A stretch of DNA of 22,869 bases from Volvariella volvacea V23 (GCA_000349905.1 KB722753.1:8100-30968), one strand, 5' to 3'. Positions 9,568-20,553 are shown, numbered from the stretch's first letter. A program made the numbers and translations. The notes: generated by a model not told the origin, from the sequence alone.

Positions 9568-12500
9568 TCAAACAGTCAGCATGTCACTATCTTCCATCGA
9601 TCCCGCTGCATCCGGCAACGCTGAGGACGACGAAGACGGCGGCGGAGGCCCAGAAACGCCCGACGACGGTGCTCTAAAAGGCGACACCTCCACAGGAAGC
9701 CCAGGCGGTGTCATCGCGCTCAACCTGAACGCTTCCAATCTCCTCCCGACAACATTCCCAGGAGCAGCAGCCACATCTTGCGTCTGTCCTTGTGATGGCT
9801 GATCGTTCATGGGCGGTAGCAGAACTTGACCCCGGGTTCTCATCTCCATCCCTCTTGTGCGGCTAAGCATACCAGTTGGTGCGGGTGCCGAAGTCATCGA
9901 TGACGATAAGGGGTATGGTATCATGATAGGTGCTGTTTGTGACGTTGCCGAGGGAGGTGCTGAACCAGTTGGTGAGGTTGGCGATGGTGCCGCCGATGTC
10001 GAAGGGTTCAGTGACGACGTTGACAGGCCCAACGGTCTGGGTGTGACAGTCGCCGTCGAAGATGTCGACGAAGTTGGCGCAATCATCGCCATCGTATCGG
10101 GGGCAAGGGTGCTCAGCGGGATAAAGGGCGCGTTGGGCGGCACAGCGGGTGGAACAGCGCTGCGCTGTTGCTGTTGCTGCTGCTGCATTAGCTGCAACGG
10201 AAGCTGTTGTCGATGCTGCTGCGACTGATGGTGGTGGTGGTGATGATGGAACCCATGCGAAGCGACAGCCACAAGTCGGGGGTACGCTCTCCCAGCAGGT
10301 CCCGGATTCGTGATCATCCCAAGAGCAGCGCCAGCACCACCAGCGCCGCCGGAAGGCCCAGGAACGTTATTTCCATTTCCGTGCCCATGTTGCGAGTTCC
10401 CATGCCTCTCCCTCTCTCGCTCCCTCTCTCGTTCTCTTCGCTCTCGTCGCTCAGCCCGGCTCGCCGATGTCGTGGGGTTCGAAGGCCCAGCTTGAGGCTC
10501 TTCGCCGTCTTGTTGACCCTGTTGGCCTTGTAAGCTCGATCCGCCTTGATGGTGATGGTCGTTCTCGTCCTCGCCGTCTCGTGCGCTACACCAGAACCGG
10601 TGTCCTTCGCTCCAAGCCGTGCTTTGACACTCTTTCCCGCAATACTTGGCCTTCCGACAACGTCGGCATTTCGCAAATTCTCTCGGATAAGACTCCCACT
10701 TGCCGCACAACACTAGAGAGAGAACAGAAACAAAAAGAGACAAAGTGAGCATCTACCACGATAAACCACAACAAAACTCCAATGCAGAACAAGACCGAAA
10801 AACACAAAAAGAAACGACATGAACGATCGACTCACTGTTAGCACACTGCCTAATCCCGCCTCTATTCTCATCCTTCCTGCACGCATTCCTCATAATAACA
10901 CCCGCCCAATACTGAATCTCAGGTGGCAGCCTGGGCGGCGGATTCGGCAAATCCGCCTCGGCCGTGCTCGGCCTGAACGTAAACCTCTCCACCAACGAAA
11001 ACACATTGGTCGATCTCTGCGGCGGCTGATTATGCCCCGCCATCAGCCCCTGCGTGTATCTTCCTGCCGTCTGCAGAGTCCCCGTCGCGGGGTGGAACGA
11101 TGCGCGTGGTTTGTAGAATGCCTGTCGCACGTGCGGATACTTGGAGAGATAAGCGAGCAGTTGGAGGCCGAGCAGCACGTCCTCGTCGCGGTACGGTCCG
11201 GACTCGTTGTCTCGGTGGTGGTGAGCCGTCCCCGTGCTGGATGTTCGTCGTGCCATGGGCGTAACAGTAGGCGCCGGGCTTGCGATAGGTGGTGGCACTG
11301 GTACAGTGCCCATAGGAGCCACAGGGGGCTCGGGGACAATCGTATTACCTCGTCCGCGTATCGTCGCATTCCGCTGATGAAGTGTAGGCGGTGGTGGCAC
11401 AAAGACCGATGGGCCGGCAATTGGGATGGGTATAGCTGGGGCGGCCGTCGGGGGCAGACCGACGACGCCCGCCCTGGGGGTGGCATCGGGGGCCTCTGAG
11501 ATCGTGGCTCTCCTTCGTCCAGCTTCGATATTGAGATCTAACATGCGCGGCGTAGCGCCCTCGGTGACGTTCACGTTCACGTTCATTGCTCCTGGAGCGC
11601 CGGGTGGAGCTCCCATTGCGAAATCGTCATTGGGCTCCAAGGAGACGATGCCGTCTTCAACGCCGACGGTTCCATCTGCGACGCCACCTACGTCGTTGAT
11701 GATAATGTGGGCATCTCCAGCGATGGGCATCATGTTCATGTTCCCAACTGGGAGGCCCGCATTGTCGGGTGCATCAGATACGATCCCAACGGCGCGTCGG
11801 TTGCGGGAAATGCGAGGGTGGGGAGGGCGTTCTGGGGAGGGCGAAGCTGATGCAGATGCGATATCGGAATCGGGGTTGGTCGGTCTAAGTCTATCATTAT
11901 TATTACGATTATTTGCATTTTCCATGTCCACGTCTCCATCTCCGTCGTCTTCGGTCTCTGTTTCGGGTCGTGAAATGTCCGTAGCTGATGCTGAAGGGGA
12001 TGACTCGGGATTATCCCGGCGGTGCTCGCGTCCTCGACGGGGTGTGGGTATAGGCAGTGGCGCTGCAACTGCGATGGCTAATGCAGTATCGGGGGCGGTG
12101 GCGGTAGCGCCGTTGGTCGGTTGGGGGTCCCATACTGGGCGGGCAATTATTGTTCCACTTCGATCCCTACCTGGGATCACGACGGAACCGGTTGGGGTAG
12201 TGGACCCCAGAGGGGTCACGGCTGTCGAGTTGTCGGCTGATATGTCTGTATCGCTACCTGAGGCTGACGGTCCTACGTCCCTAATGAAATTAGCTGAACC
12301 TTGGCTCGGACCCTCTGCGGGGGTAACATCCATCGAATCGCCCTGTGAGCCACCAAGACGTTACTTTAACTACGCAGAGCCGACATGATTATACTCACCT
12401 CAGCCAGAGAAGCTCTGGCACCTGCGCCACTCCGGGCCTGTTGCCGCAACTGATCGCGCTGCGCTCGCTGGTTCAGGGGTTCTGCTGTGATTGTGCGTTG

Positions 12501-13160
12501 CAGAGAGCTCCTCAACGCCGCTGCTTCGTCCCTTTGACGGAGCTGCTCCAACCTCCGAGCTTGGCGCATCTCCCTGCTTTCCCTCGGAAGACCGGTGGCG
12601 CTCGAGTTGGGGCCGACAGCAAAACCCTTGCTGGCTAGCCAGGCTTCGAGTATGCACCCCACGACGTCGAGTGTGCCGGCTTGGACGACCCGGCTCCGGA
12701 TTTTCTCACTCCCCCTGACACCAATGTTGACGACACATTGGAAAGCGAGCGAGAAGCGATAAGCGGCGTGCTTGTCAAAGGTATGCGGATTGAGTTGTGG
12801 GGTAAGCTTGGGGGGGCGGGAGTTGGGCGGACCGAGGCCGTAGAGCAGTGTCGGGTTTTCGGGGGGCGAGGACACATACAGAAGTCATGGAGAATCCTGA
12901 CGAGCCGTTCCAGACCGCCATCCATTGTCATTATTTCGCGAATGCGGGGGGACGTGGAGGTGAGATAAGTGAGATGGGTGAGGGAGTTGAACAGCGGCAG
13001 GGGCGACGTTGTGTCGAGTGCTTTGCAAAGACAAAAAGTTGAGACAGAAAGCGGTCGAGGGGGGAGGAGAAAAGGACGTACCCCGCCTGTCGTAGAGCTG
13101 GGAGGTTATGCAGACACATGCCTTGTTCTGAGCAGGAAATGCGAAATTTGACTCGCGCAT
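9568..13160 (-). CDS. samB: SamB/MUB1-type MYND zinc finger protein, 4 exons, one homopolymer frameshift
   Basis: Exons on the minus strand are 13160-13082, 13020-12399, 12342-10836 and 10712-9568; introns are 61, 56 and 123 nt. About 1117 residues. The N-terminus (MRESNFAFPAQNKACV, then YLTSTSPRIREIMTMDGG and RFSLAFQCVVNIGVRG) and the block LQLLAYLSKYPHVRQAFY are hallmarks of the SamB/MUB1 family. The MYND finger spans about residues 734-778: C734, C739, C752, C755, C761, C765, H774 and C778. In yeast MUB1 acts with the ubiquitin ligase Ubr2 in Rpn4 degradation; Aspergillus samB affects polarity and septation. Residues 235-680 and the region after the finger are disordered: Pro/Ser-rich, an ER-rich run, His7 and Gln7. 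Exon 2 lacks one base: after LHDFCMCPRPP the frame slips in a run of six Cs (minus strand, 12861-12866), and PENPTLLYGLGPP follows in the next frame. Family conservation makes a sequence error the likeliest cause. Confidence 0.93.
10165..10185 (-). repeat. Polyglutamine-coding CAG/CAA run in samB
   Basis: Seven consecutive Gln codons (read as CTG/TTG on the plus strand) in the disordered C-terminal half of the SamB-type protein. Length variation between strains would be expected. Confidence 0.8.
10228..10248 (-). repeat. Polyhistidine-coding CAC/CAT run in samB
   Basis: Seven consecutive His codons about 45 nt from the Gln run, in the same disordered segment. Low-complexity His/Gln tracts are frequent in fungal regulatory proteins. 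Confidence 0.8.
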
Positions 13161-14195
13161 GTGGTTGATGAGATCGTGCTGGTGGGGATTTGTAGATTTG
13201 GAGCAACTGGATATACGAGACGTTACTGACAATAGCGATGGAAAAGCTGGGCTGCAAAAGCAAGGAAAACGGGGGAAGGGGAGGAGGAGAGGGGCAGTCG
13301 GAGGAGGACGTAGAGCGAGCTTCAAGGCGCACGCTCTCTTGTCCAACCGACTGCCCACCCATCTGTGTGGCCTTGTTTGCTCCCAGTGGCTGACAAACCC
13401 TCCCCTCCCCAGCCCGCCCACTTTGGCTTTTGTTGTCGCCTTCATTGTTTCGTTTCCATGAGCATTGCTTGTTCGTCTGCGCAGAAGCCAGAGCATTCCA
13501 GTTGCTCTTTGGCTCGCATCCCTGCCAGTGCTTTAGCACCGTACCCTCATGACTCGGATTGCAACAGTCTGAGTACCACAGGTAGCACCCTGGCCTGAGC
13601 TGATGGCATTAATCTGCCCATCATCACCAAGCGTGCATCAGCACGGCCACATCCATCTGTCTGCAGTCTGATGCGTGCCAGACCCGCCACAGCGGTCGTA
13701 CGACCAGTGCTCCTGCTATTCTGGGCCATACTTACATCATCTCTCGGTTGGCGCCAATCATACCGAGCTGTATTACTGTTCGAAACACATCCTCCGTAAG
13801 TCCATGTCGCGTGTCCCCTCGGTCTTAGCTGATCTCCGAGAGCTGACGTAGCCATTCCAACTCTGACCGGAGGCAAATATCGCAGTCATAGGCGGGACCG
13901 CCCACAACGCCAACCTTGTTTTCCTTTCCAGCGCAGTTCCTCTTCTCTTGAACTGACAGCGGCGTCTGAGTTCAGGGCTTGTGTACTCCCAAATACCCAA
14001 GTCTCATGTTTGCGTTGCGGAGCGAGGTCCCGCTGATCACGGAACCACGCTTGTCCTCTCCAACCCAAGCATTCAAAGTGAGTACCGCATCACATTTCAA
14101 TACACTACATCGGTACAACAATAAATATCAGTGCACATCATCCATTCATTTACACTCGAGCGTTAATCGATTGTTCCATATCCAGCCTCTCACAA
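13161..14195. other. Spacer upstream of samB and downstream of gene D
   Basis: About 1 kb with no supportable gene. From 13257 to 13297 the minus strand is pyrimidine-rich, roughly 100-140 nt before the samB ATG; such CT-rich stretches are typical of fungal core promoters. The rest, up to 14195, holds short open frames only. One plus-strand piece near 13680-13790 reads as a hydrophobic stretch, but it has no family signature. Confidence 0.5.
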
Positions 14196-15055
14196 TCAAA
14201 AGAGAGGAGTCACTCCAAAATCATCGACAGCCAACGCCGGCTGCCACACGCCCTCGCTCACGCGGACAAGGGCCACCAAATAAAGTTGATGGAGGCTAAT
14301 GCCCTTCCCTGTCTCGGGGGAGAAGACTTGCCATTTGGCATCAGTCGGTCTTTCTAACATGGCTCTCTGCATCAATAAGCATATTAGTAAGTCGCTTCTC
14401 AGTGATTACTGTAAGGATGCTTGCCATGTAGTAATCTTTCACAAAAAGACTAATCTTCTGGCCGAGCTGGACGCGCGTCATGAAGCTGTCTGGTCCTTCA
14501 GGCTGAGTATCCAGTGGACACTCGCCCGCACCATCCAAATATTCGTATCCGGGCCACTACACCGAAATTCAAGGTGAGCCCATTCCATCACACAATACCA
14601 ATGCCACTTACACGAATAACAACGTTGATGAATCTAGGAGCTCCCCCGCTGAATACTCTTTCTTCGGCACCTTGAATAAACCCCATCACCCCTCCCAAGC
14701 TCCTAGTCGTAAGTTCAGCAACGGATACACCCTGTCCCTGCAACCCGTTCTCAGCATAGTCGAACCAGATAATATCCCTAGTCTGTCGGGCCGTCATAAA
14801 CCTGGGTTGAGACTTGTTCTTTACCACAGTGTCAGTGATGTCCTGGTCAAGGCCAGACCCGACTTGGTGCTCGATGGCATCGTAGGTCCCCTTGGTGAGG
14901 GGAACATAGTCGGCTTGGGGCAGCCAGCGACGCGAAGGGCTGATGAACCTGTGAAGACGAGGGACCTCGTACAGCGCATTTGAGAGCGTGGAGTATTTGG
15001 ACAACTGGCTTGAGTAGATGGGACGATGGAGAGGGTTAACTGGAGTGAGAAGCAT
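14196..15055 (-). CDS. Uncharacterised Agaricomycete protein (gene D), paralogue of gene E, with a GC-AG intron
   Basis: Exons 15055-14612, 14556-14425 and 14366-14196 give 248 residues. Intron 1 is 55 nt (gtaagt...tgtag). Intron 2 is 58 nt and uses a GC donor (gcaagc...gatgcag) with a good branch-like sequence (ttactaat). Landmarks: GAPRFINVVIR at the end of exon 1, WPGYEYLDG opening exon 2, VQLGQKISLF before intron 2, and KWQVFSPETGKGISLHQL then VWQPALAVD in exon 3. These align with gene E at the same intron positions, which is the main support. No Pfam-type domain, signal peptide or membrane segment is recognised; function unknown. The first ATG in frame is at 15055. An alternative 43-nt intron with donor gtaatc adds five residues and keeps the frame. 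Confidence 0.75.
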
Positions 15056-16007
15056 CCTCAAGTCTGCAGTGCGGCTATGCTAGAGGGGAAGGATATTGCT
15101 CGAGGATATGTGGGTCTGTTCGTTGCTTGGGCCTTGTCACCACCGGTGGGTCCAGATTTATGCCCATACGTTGGGAAATATGTGGCTTGTGGAACGCTAG
15201 ACTGGGTATTCTATCCAACGTCGCATTGGACCATCTCTGGGGATTTATCCACGACCGCCAATGTAGATGGGCTCTCCATCGTCCCTACCACAATGTGCTA
15301 CTTCGTGAGTATCATACCCTTGCACAATGCACAATATCTCCATAACTTCACAGTCAAGGCGGACCAATGCGCCTCTGCTCAGATTGTGTCCGCCTTTGTC
15401 TTGTAGTCCATTTATGGACGTCATACCAATCCACTGATCGTTCTCCTCGTGTGGTTAAAGGAATTAAGAGTCCGACATACGACCCTGGGCAGATATCTTT
15501 GTTCGACCCTACTACGCGCCACCTTTCGATCCCTCCATGCTCATCGTGCACAATGACCCTGAAGGCGAGAAACATTGAGCATCCTCTCCCTCCCATGGTA
15601 TTCAGCCCCATCCAAATTTCCACCGCTAACCACTGGACTATGCCCCTCCCAGGGGCTATAGAAATATGGCTGCTCTAGACATTTCCAAGTCAGCCTTTAC
15701 GTAGACTTCCTGTTCTGGCATTCACCTTTGTTCGATGACTTCAATACTACTACGCCACCCCCAGATGCAAGCCACCCATTCCCTCCCCCCCTCCCTCAAT
15801 CTCCAATCCCATTCCCATAGTTCCCCGTATATCCCCGACCGTGTGCCACTTGAGGAGCACGGAAATCGAACGCGTCGCGTCGCGTAGCCCACAAGCCCCT
15901 AATTACGCGTCTGATCACGCAACAAACACAAAGCCCACAGTCCAAAGTGCCACCCACCGTGCCACTCCTTTCCCACAAAGGCATGCATACACGCAGCTCC
16001 CATCGTG

Positions 16008-16031
16008 GATCCATAATCCGATCCATAATCC
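16008..16031. repeat. 12-bp tandem duplication
   Basis: GATCCATAATCC occurs twice with no spacer, about 370 nt upstream of the gene E start. Confidence 0.85.
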
Positions 16032-16240
16032 GGATTTGTCTGGACATCGGAACACGTGTATACGATACGCCTGAACTCTCTCACGACGCGGGGATTCCTC
16101 GTTGACTGGGACGCATTGGACGAGCTACTGATGGGACATTCCAGTCGATGAAGAATGCAAAGTGACCGGACTTGAGCACAAAGGGCTCATTTTGGGCCCT
16201 GGAGGGGGGGCTTCATTGTCCAAATGCAACTGGGATGTAT

Positions 16241-16260
16241 GCATGAGCTCGCATGAGCTC
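16241..16260. repeat. 10-bp tandem duplication with palindromic core, upstream of gene E
   Basis: GCATGAGCTC occurs twice in a row. Each copy ends in the palindrome GAGCTC. The pair ends 16 nt before the TATA-like sequence of gene E, a position where a dimeric transcription factor could bind. Confidence 0.7.
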
Positions 16261-16276
16261 TTTGTCCTCCCCCTAC

Positions 16277-16283
16277 ATAAATA
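16277..16283 (+). promoter_or_regulatory. TATA-like box of gene E
   Basis: CATAAATA lies 114 nt before the ATG at 16397 on the same strand, directly after the 10-bp duplication. It is preceded by a CT-rich stretch (tttgtcctccccct), as in many fungal core promoters. Confidence 0.5.
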
Positions 16284-16396
16284 TCCAGTCGAGCACGCGA
16301 GCGGGATACCACATCCAACGTACAACCTCCTCCTCCTCCAGACCTCACAAGCATCCTCCCACTTGCACTGCCACCCTTCCTCCCACTCTCTACACC

Positions 16397-17347
16397 ATGA
16401 GCACTATATACATAGACCCCTCTACGCCCCCTACACTCACCACCGACGTCCCCATGTGCGGCATCCACGTCTACCAAGTGCTCACCAGACACCAACAGTC
16501 CCTCCACCTCCGGGCCGCGCTCAAAATCCCCCCTCGTCCAGCGGCGTACTTCACGGACCCCGACCGAATCTGGGTTCCCCAGCCGTTCGCCCACCCCCGC
16601 CCCTTCGACCCCACCCTGCTCGAGCCGCCCGTCATATTTTCAAAGGACGAGCAGGGGCTGAGGGTGGGCACGGTCAGAGCTTGGGGCCCCAACCTGTTGA
16701 AGGACTGCACGTTCCATGAAGCGTGTAGGGCGTTCACGAGGCGGGTGCCCAAGTTTATCAACTTTATTCTCCGAGTGAGTTTTGGAATTTTGACTGGATG
16801 GGCTGTAGCGTTGACTGACCGTTTGCTATTTCCGCCTCTGCCTTTTTTGTTGTTGTCCGTGTGGCATAGTGGCCTGGTTACCCCAACTTTCAATATGAAG
16901 CCCAGATCGACACTCAGCCCAATAACCAATACATGACATGCCTGCAACTGGCTAAGTGCGTCGCAGAACACGTCGTCACATTCACCCGCGTCAGTACCCG
17001 CTCTTCTCTCTTTTGCACGGTTTGGTTTCAACTAACCACTTTGACCACAGAAAGTCGAAATTGAGAAATGCACCAACGAAGACTGGAAGATCTGTAATAA
17101 GCGCGACGAGTGGGGAATCAAGTGGTGGGAAATCGTGTTGGTGTCCTTCGTCAACATCCAGGGCAACCTCTGGTTGGCGTCTTTGGCCATAGACGATTCA
17201 AGCGAAGAGAAGAGTTCTGAAGTCGTCGAGAAAGAAAATAATGCCACCAAGTGCGATGGCGTTGAATACGGCTTCCCAGGAGCTGATTATACCGAGGCCA
17301 ACGATACTGGAGTCAATGATGATGAGGGCTATAACACCGAGGCCTAG
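16397..17347 (+). CDS. Uncharacterised Agaricomycete protein (gene E), paralogue of gene D
   Basis: Exons 16397-16774, 16870-16989 and 17051-17347 give 264 residues, all in frame. Introns are 95 nt (gtgagt...gcatag) and 61 nt (gtcagt...ccacag). The start has a good context (acaccATGa). Exon 1 ends VPKFINFILR, exon 2 opens WPGYPNF and closes LQLAKCVAEHVVTFTR, and exon 3 has DWKICNKRDEWGI and LVSFVNIQGNLWLASL. The spacing from QLAK to the conserved DW is the same as in gene D. The last 40 residues are acidic and low in complexity. I recognise no domain and no targeting signal, so function is unknown; the pairing of two family members head to head suggests local duplication with inversion. Promoter elements are listed separately. 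The model is supported mainly by the D/E comparison. Confidence 0.8.
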
Positions 17348-18245
17348 GACGGGTATCAATGACTGCTCGTGTAGACGTTCCATCATGACCATCCCTTTTT
17401 TTTTCACCTTCGATTGGACTTTTCTATGTAGCCATATTTAACTCGCTTGGCTGATAATTCATGGACCATGCTTTTTGTAGCGCAATAGGCTGTGTTTTAC
17501 GCGTAGCCGATTTGTGGCACGCTGAGCCTGAGGAGTGCAGCGCGCCACGCGTCGTGCACGTGCAGAACACGTGAGGCAAACAACCCGAGAGTGATGCCAA
17601 ACACGAGCAAAGCGCTGGCCTAACCAGACTGTCCTGGCTGCAGATTTGCTTGGCCCATATGGATACATGACGTTGGTTCATGTCCTTTGGCTCTCGGGGC
17701 CCTCGACCAATAGAGCATATACCCTCGGAATTGTGCTACTCGTCCTCGAGATAAGGTATTACGTTTGGCATTGAGTCCCTTCCGCACTCAACTAGCACAT
17801 TGCACTGCCCGTACGAGACGCTGGATGAACGTGTGTCGTTTAATCAATACTAGCTGCCTGCATGTCAATCCATCGTGCTGCCCACCTCTCGTCTGGGCGT
17901 GCTGAAACTCGCCCACACCTGACCCTCTTGTGCCCGCAATTGGCACCGCAGCACCTCGTATCAACAAAGTCCGCTGCCCGACCCTAAGGATGGAGCTTTC
18001 TGATGTCAGGCCCACGCCAACAGCTTACGATATAGAAAACCACTAGCCTGAGTGTGAGTCGAGCTTCCATAATCCGCATCGCGTTAGCGTATGCGGTCCA
18101 AGCATGATCGTGTTTGTGCGGATCATTGATTCATCACACCACAAACCCGGAGGCACATTCCCTCCATGGGGATGGGAGGGTGGGTATATAGTCCGAGCTT
18201 GTCTGACCGAAAAGTTTTCTCTCGTTGATCGCGCATGATGCCCTA
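17348..18245. other. Spacer between gene E and the DUF6533 gene
   Basis: About 0.9 kb. It holds the 3' flank of gene E (a T9 run near 17396-17404) and the promoter of the next gene. Minus-strand open frames around 17424-18015 have no recognisable motif. Nothing further was seen. Confidence 0.5.
18185..18191 (+). promoter_or_regulatory. TATA box of the DUF6533 gene
   Basis: TATATAG lies 55 nt before the ATG at 18246, leaving about 25 nt of leader after a start site 30 nt downstream. Confidence 0.6.
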
Positions 18246-19885
18246 ATGGTCGACCTGGGGCCCACACAGTGAGTGCGATCTGCTGAAGATACGTGACCCC
18301 CCGCTCATCTCTGTAGCTTCCTCCAGTTTTGCATCCAGTGGTCCAGCATCGGTACATATCCCGTCCCCATGTTCCCCCCACTCCCGTTCTGCCAAGAGTT
18401 GACACATCCGTTCCCAGCACTCTTGTATTACGACTACGTCCTGACGTTCCCCGCAGAAGTCAGGTACATCTGGCAGGAAAAGTTCAAGCTCTCTTCAGCT
18501 CTGTACATCTGCTGCCGCTACGCTCTCGTCTCAAATGTCGTGTACCTTTTAGCACTCGCCAACAAACTCGAGGTAAGCGCAAATGCACTCCTCTCCCTCT
18601 GCAAGCTCAGCTCAGCATCGCACCAGTCAGTCCGTCCTATTCGCGATCCAACGCCTCGTGGCTAATCCATAAAATGGGGGGATGATAAGCTGTGATAAGG
18701 GTTACTTTGTAGCCGCGTCATTTAGCATACTCGGACGCTTCGCGGTCATAAGTAAGTGCCCTATCCGTCGAACCGTCGTCTCCGGTGCTTAGCTTGATAG
18801 CCGTCTGGAGCGCTAGAACGTATGCTGTTTATTCACGAAATCGTTATGTTTTGCTTTTCTTTGGGAGTATCGGGCTGGCCTGTATCATTTTGCAAATAGT
18901 GAGTTGCTCCATTGGATGGAAATCTTTTGCGTATATCCCAGTTTTGCAGGTTCATGTGCCAATAGTATCTTGTGAAAAAGGTTCTTCTATGCCAATGTGA
19001 GCTTCCCCTCGCGCGTCGCCCGCGATTACTGATGAATTTGATCATCTAGTGGTGAAACTGGATTTCTCAAGGTAGCACAGGGTGATGCTTACAAGGACTA
19101 CAGTTGGTGGACTAATTGCCGTATTTATGGTGATCATCGAATTCACATCCTGGGGTTTGACTGCATTTCGGTGCATTCAAGCCTTGAAAATAACGGGTGG
19201 CTCGTGGAGAACCCAGAAGAACGGATTTATATACCTTATACTCGAACAAGGTGAGTGCATTCAAGTAATTTAACCTACTTTCTAATAATATCTCAGGTCT
19301 TTTGTACTTTGCGTGGGTGGCACGATCACCGAGCAGTCAAATTGCGTGCTGATCTACCCACGCGAAATCACTAGTGCCGTGTCGATCCTGGCAGTTTCTT
19401 CTCTCGTGTTGAACGTCGTGAGTCCCAACGCGAATTTGAATCCCACGTTTTTAACGAAACGCCGCAGTCTATACCAGTAAGTGGATGCACCCAAGCTCTT
19501 ACCTCCATCGCCGACTACGATGACTCAGGGGGGCTTTTTCCAACGACTGCTAAACGCATTCAACCTACCGTAAGTGCCCTCAGAAAGAATGCGATCGCGA
19601 ACTTCACACATAGTTAGTGTATCCTGCATGCTCACTGCGCGTTTCCTGCTCCATCTGCGGCATTGGGAGGCGAGGCAATACGCAGAAGGCTCAACGAGTC
19701 GATCTTACTCCAGAAGTGAGATCACCCCCGAGCTCGATATCCAACCCGGTACCATTGCTTCAGTGGTCGAAGAATTTGGGACGGATCCGGTGCGTATCTC
19801 GAGAAGAGAGAGGCACGGCAGGCAAGCGGCGAGCAATGGCACCACTACCGACAGTGGCTTTCCAGAGAGCTTCGTCCGGCGGTAG
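18246..19885 (+). CDS. DUF6533-domain multi-pass membrane protein, 12 exons including a 9-nt microexon
   Basis: Proposed exons: 18246-18268, 18317-18351, 18418-18572, 18700-18751, 18801-18898, 18950-18996, 19081-19250, 19297-19312, 19375-19417, 19468-19476, 19529-19569 and 19618-19885. They sum to 957 nt (318 residues) in one frame. The DUF6533 block is ALLYYDYVLTFPAEVRYIW, then SSALYICCRYALVSN. Later family marks are WSARTYAVYSRNRYVLLFF, HVPIVSC, EFTSWGLTAFRCIQAL, GFFQRLLNAFNLP and LTARFLLHLRHWE. The family is large in Agaricomycetes, with about seven predicted membrane helices and unknown function. Weak points: the exon 4 acceptor (gataag), where a conserved Cys-Asp-Lys just before it is lost, and exon 7, which could begin at 19050 (reading TGFLK...DAYKDYS) if the frame were shifted. 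The C-terminal 80 residues are polar and probably cytosolic. Confidence 0.83.
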
Positions 19886-20093
19886 TTCTCGTAGATCTTA
19901 CATTACGCTCCGCATTCGCACAATACCCTTCGCATAGAGTCCTTACTTTGCATTCACTCAGGATTTAGACATATCGTTGTATTGATATTCCAGGGCTCTC
20001 CAGCGGGCCGGGGTATAACCGGACCCCGAGAAATTAATGGACAGTAGCGGAACGACGACGGAGTATCTTTGCACCTCGCCCCTCCCCTCTACC

Positions 20094-20553
20094 ATGTCGT
20101 CCGACGCCTCAGATAAAAAGCCAATCCGAGGACAATGCCTGTGCGGAGACATAGCCTACGAGCTGGACGACGAACGACCGTTCACGTTCGTTCTTTGTCA
20201 TTGCATCAATTGCCGCAAAGTCTCCGGCTCTGCGTTTATGGCTAATGCCTTCTTCAAGCCCGAGGTTCGTTCCGATTTTGATTTGCCCAGTCAAAATGGG
20301 CTTATTCTGTCTGGAAATCCATTTTCAGAGCGTTCGAATTGTGAGGGGGAAGGACAAAGTCAAAGAATATCATGATTCCAACACGACGAGCGGCAGGACC
20401 TTGATTCGCTCGTTTTGCCCGCGTTGCGGATCTTGCCTGTTTACCTATGGCGCAACCGGTCGGTTTACCATCATACCCACAGGAACAGTAGATAGCAAAG
20501 TTGACTGGGGTGCGCTTTTTGGATTTGTATTTTGTTGTAGACCCTTCAGCTGA
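20094..20553 (+). CDS. GFA/CENP-V-domain zinc protein (glutathione-dependent formaldehyde-activating enzyme-like), short C-terminus
   Basis: Exons 20094-20264 and 20329-20553 give 131 residues; the intron is 64 nt. Zinc-binding motifs are all present: CLCG (near residue 16), CHCINCRKVSG (near 35) and, in exon 2, CPRCGSCLF. EYHDSNTTSGRTLIRSF and FTIIPTGTVD are typical of fungal members, which are small cytosolic enzymes or thiol-binding proteins; glutathione-dependent formaldehyde activation is shown for the bacterial Gfa only. The usual tail after VDW (an aromatic-CKxR-W segment) is replaced by GALFGFVFCCRPFS and a stop, so the protein is slightly short. A 31-nt intron at 20510-20540 is possible but below normal size. 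An in-frame ATG at 20037 would add 19 residues; 20094 has the better context (taccATG). Confidence 0.85.

Larger units (their letters stand above)
15056..16396. other. Divergent spacer between paralogues D and E
   Basis: About 1.34 kb separating two head-to-head genes, so it should hold both promoters. Short plus-strand open frames at 15078-15680 show some coding-like composition but no intact gene. Three CGCGT units lie at 15869-15883. A 12-bp and a 10-bp tandem duplication lie in the half near gene E. Confidence 0.5.

Noticed and set aside
9857..12388. Long plus-strand open frames (for example 11426-12388 and 9857-10228) opposite samB
   Set aside because: They are shadows of the GC-rich, low-complexity samB coding strand; the MYND finger and conserved samB blocks lie on the minus strand.
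15078..15680. Possible F-box-type remnant (SNVALDHLWGFIHD) on the plus strand
   Set aside because: Only one short motif resembles such proteins; frames change and no splice model connects the pieces. Too weak to list as a gene.
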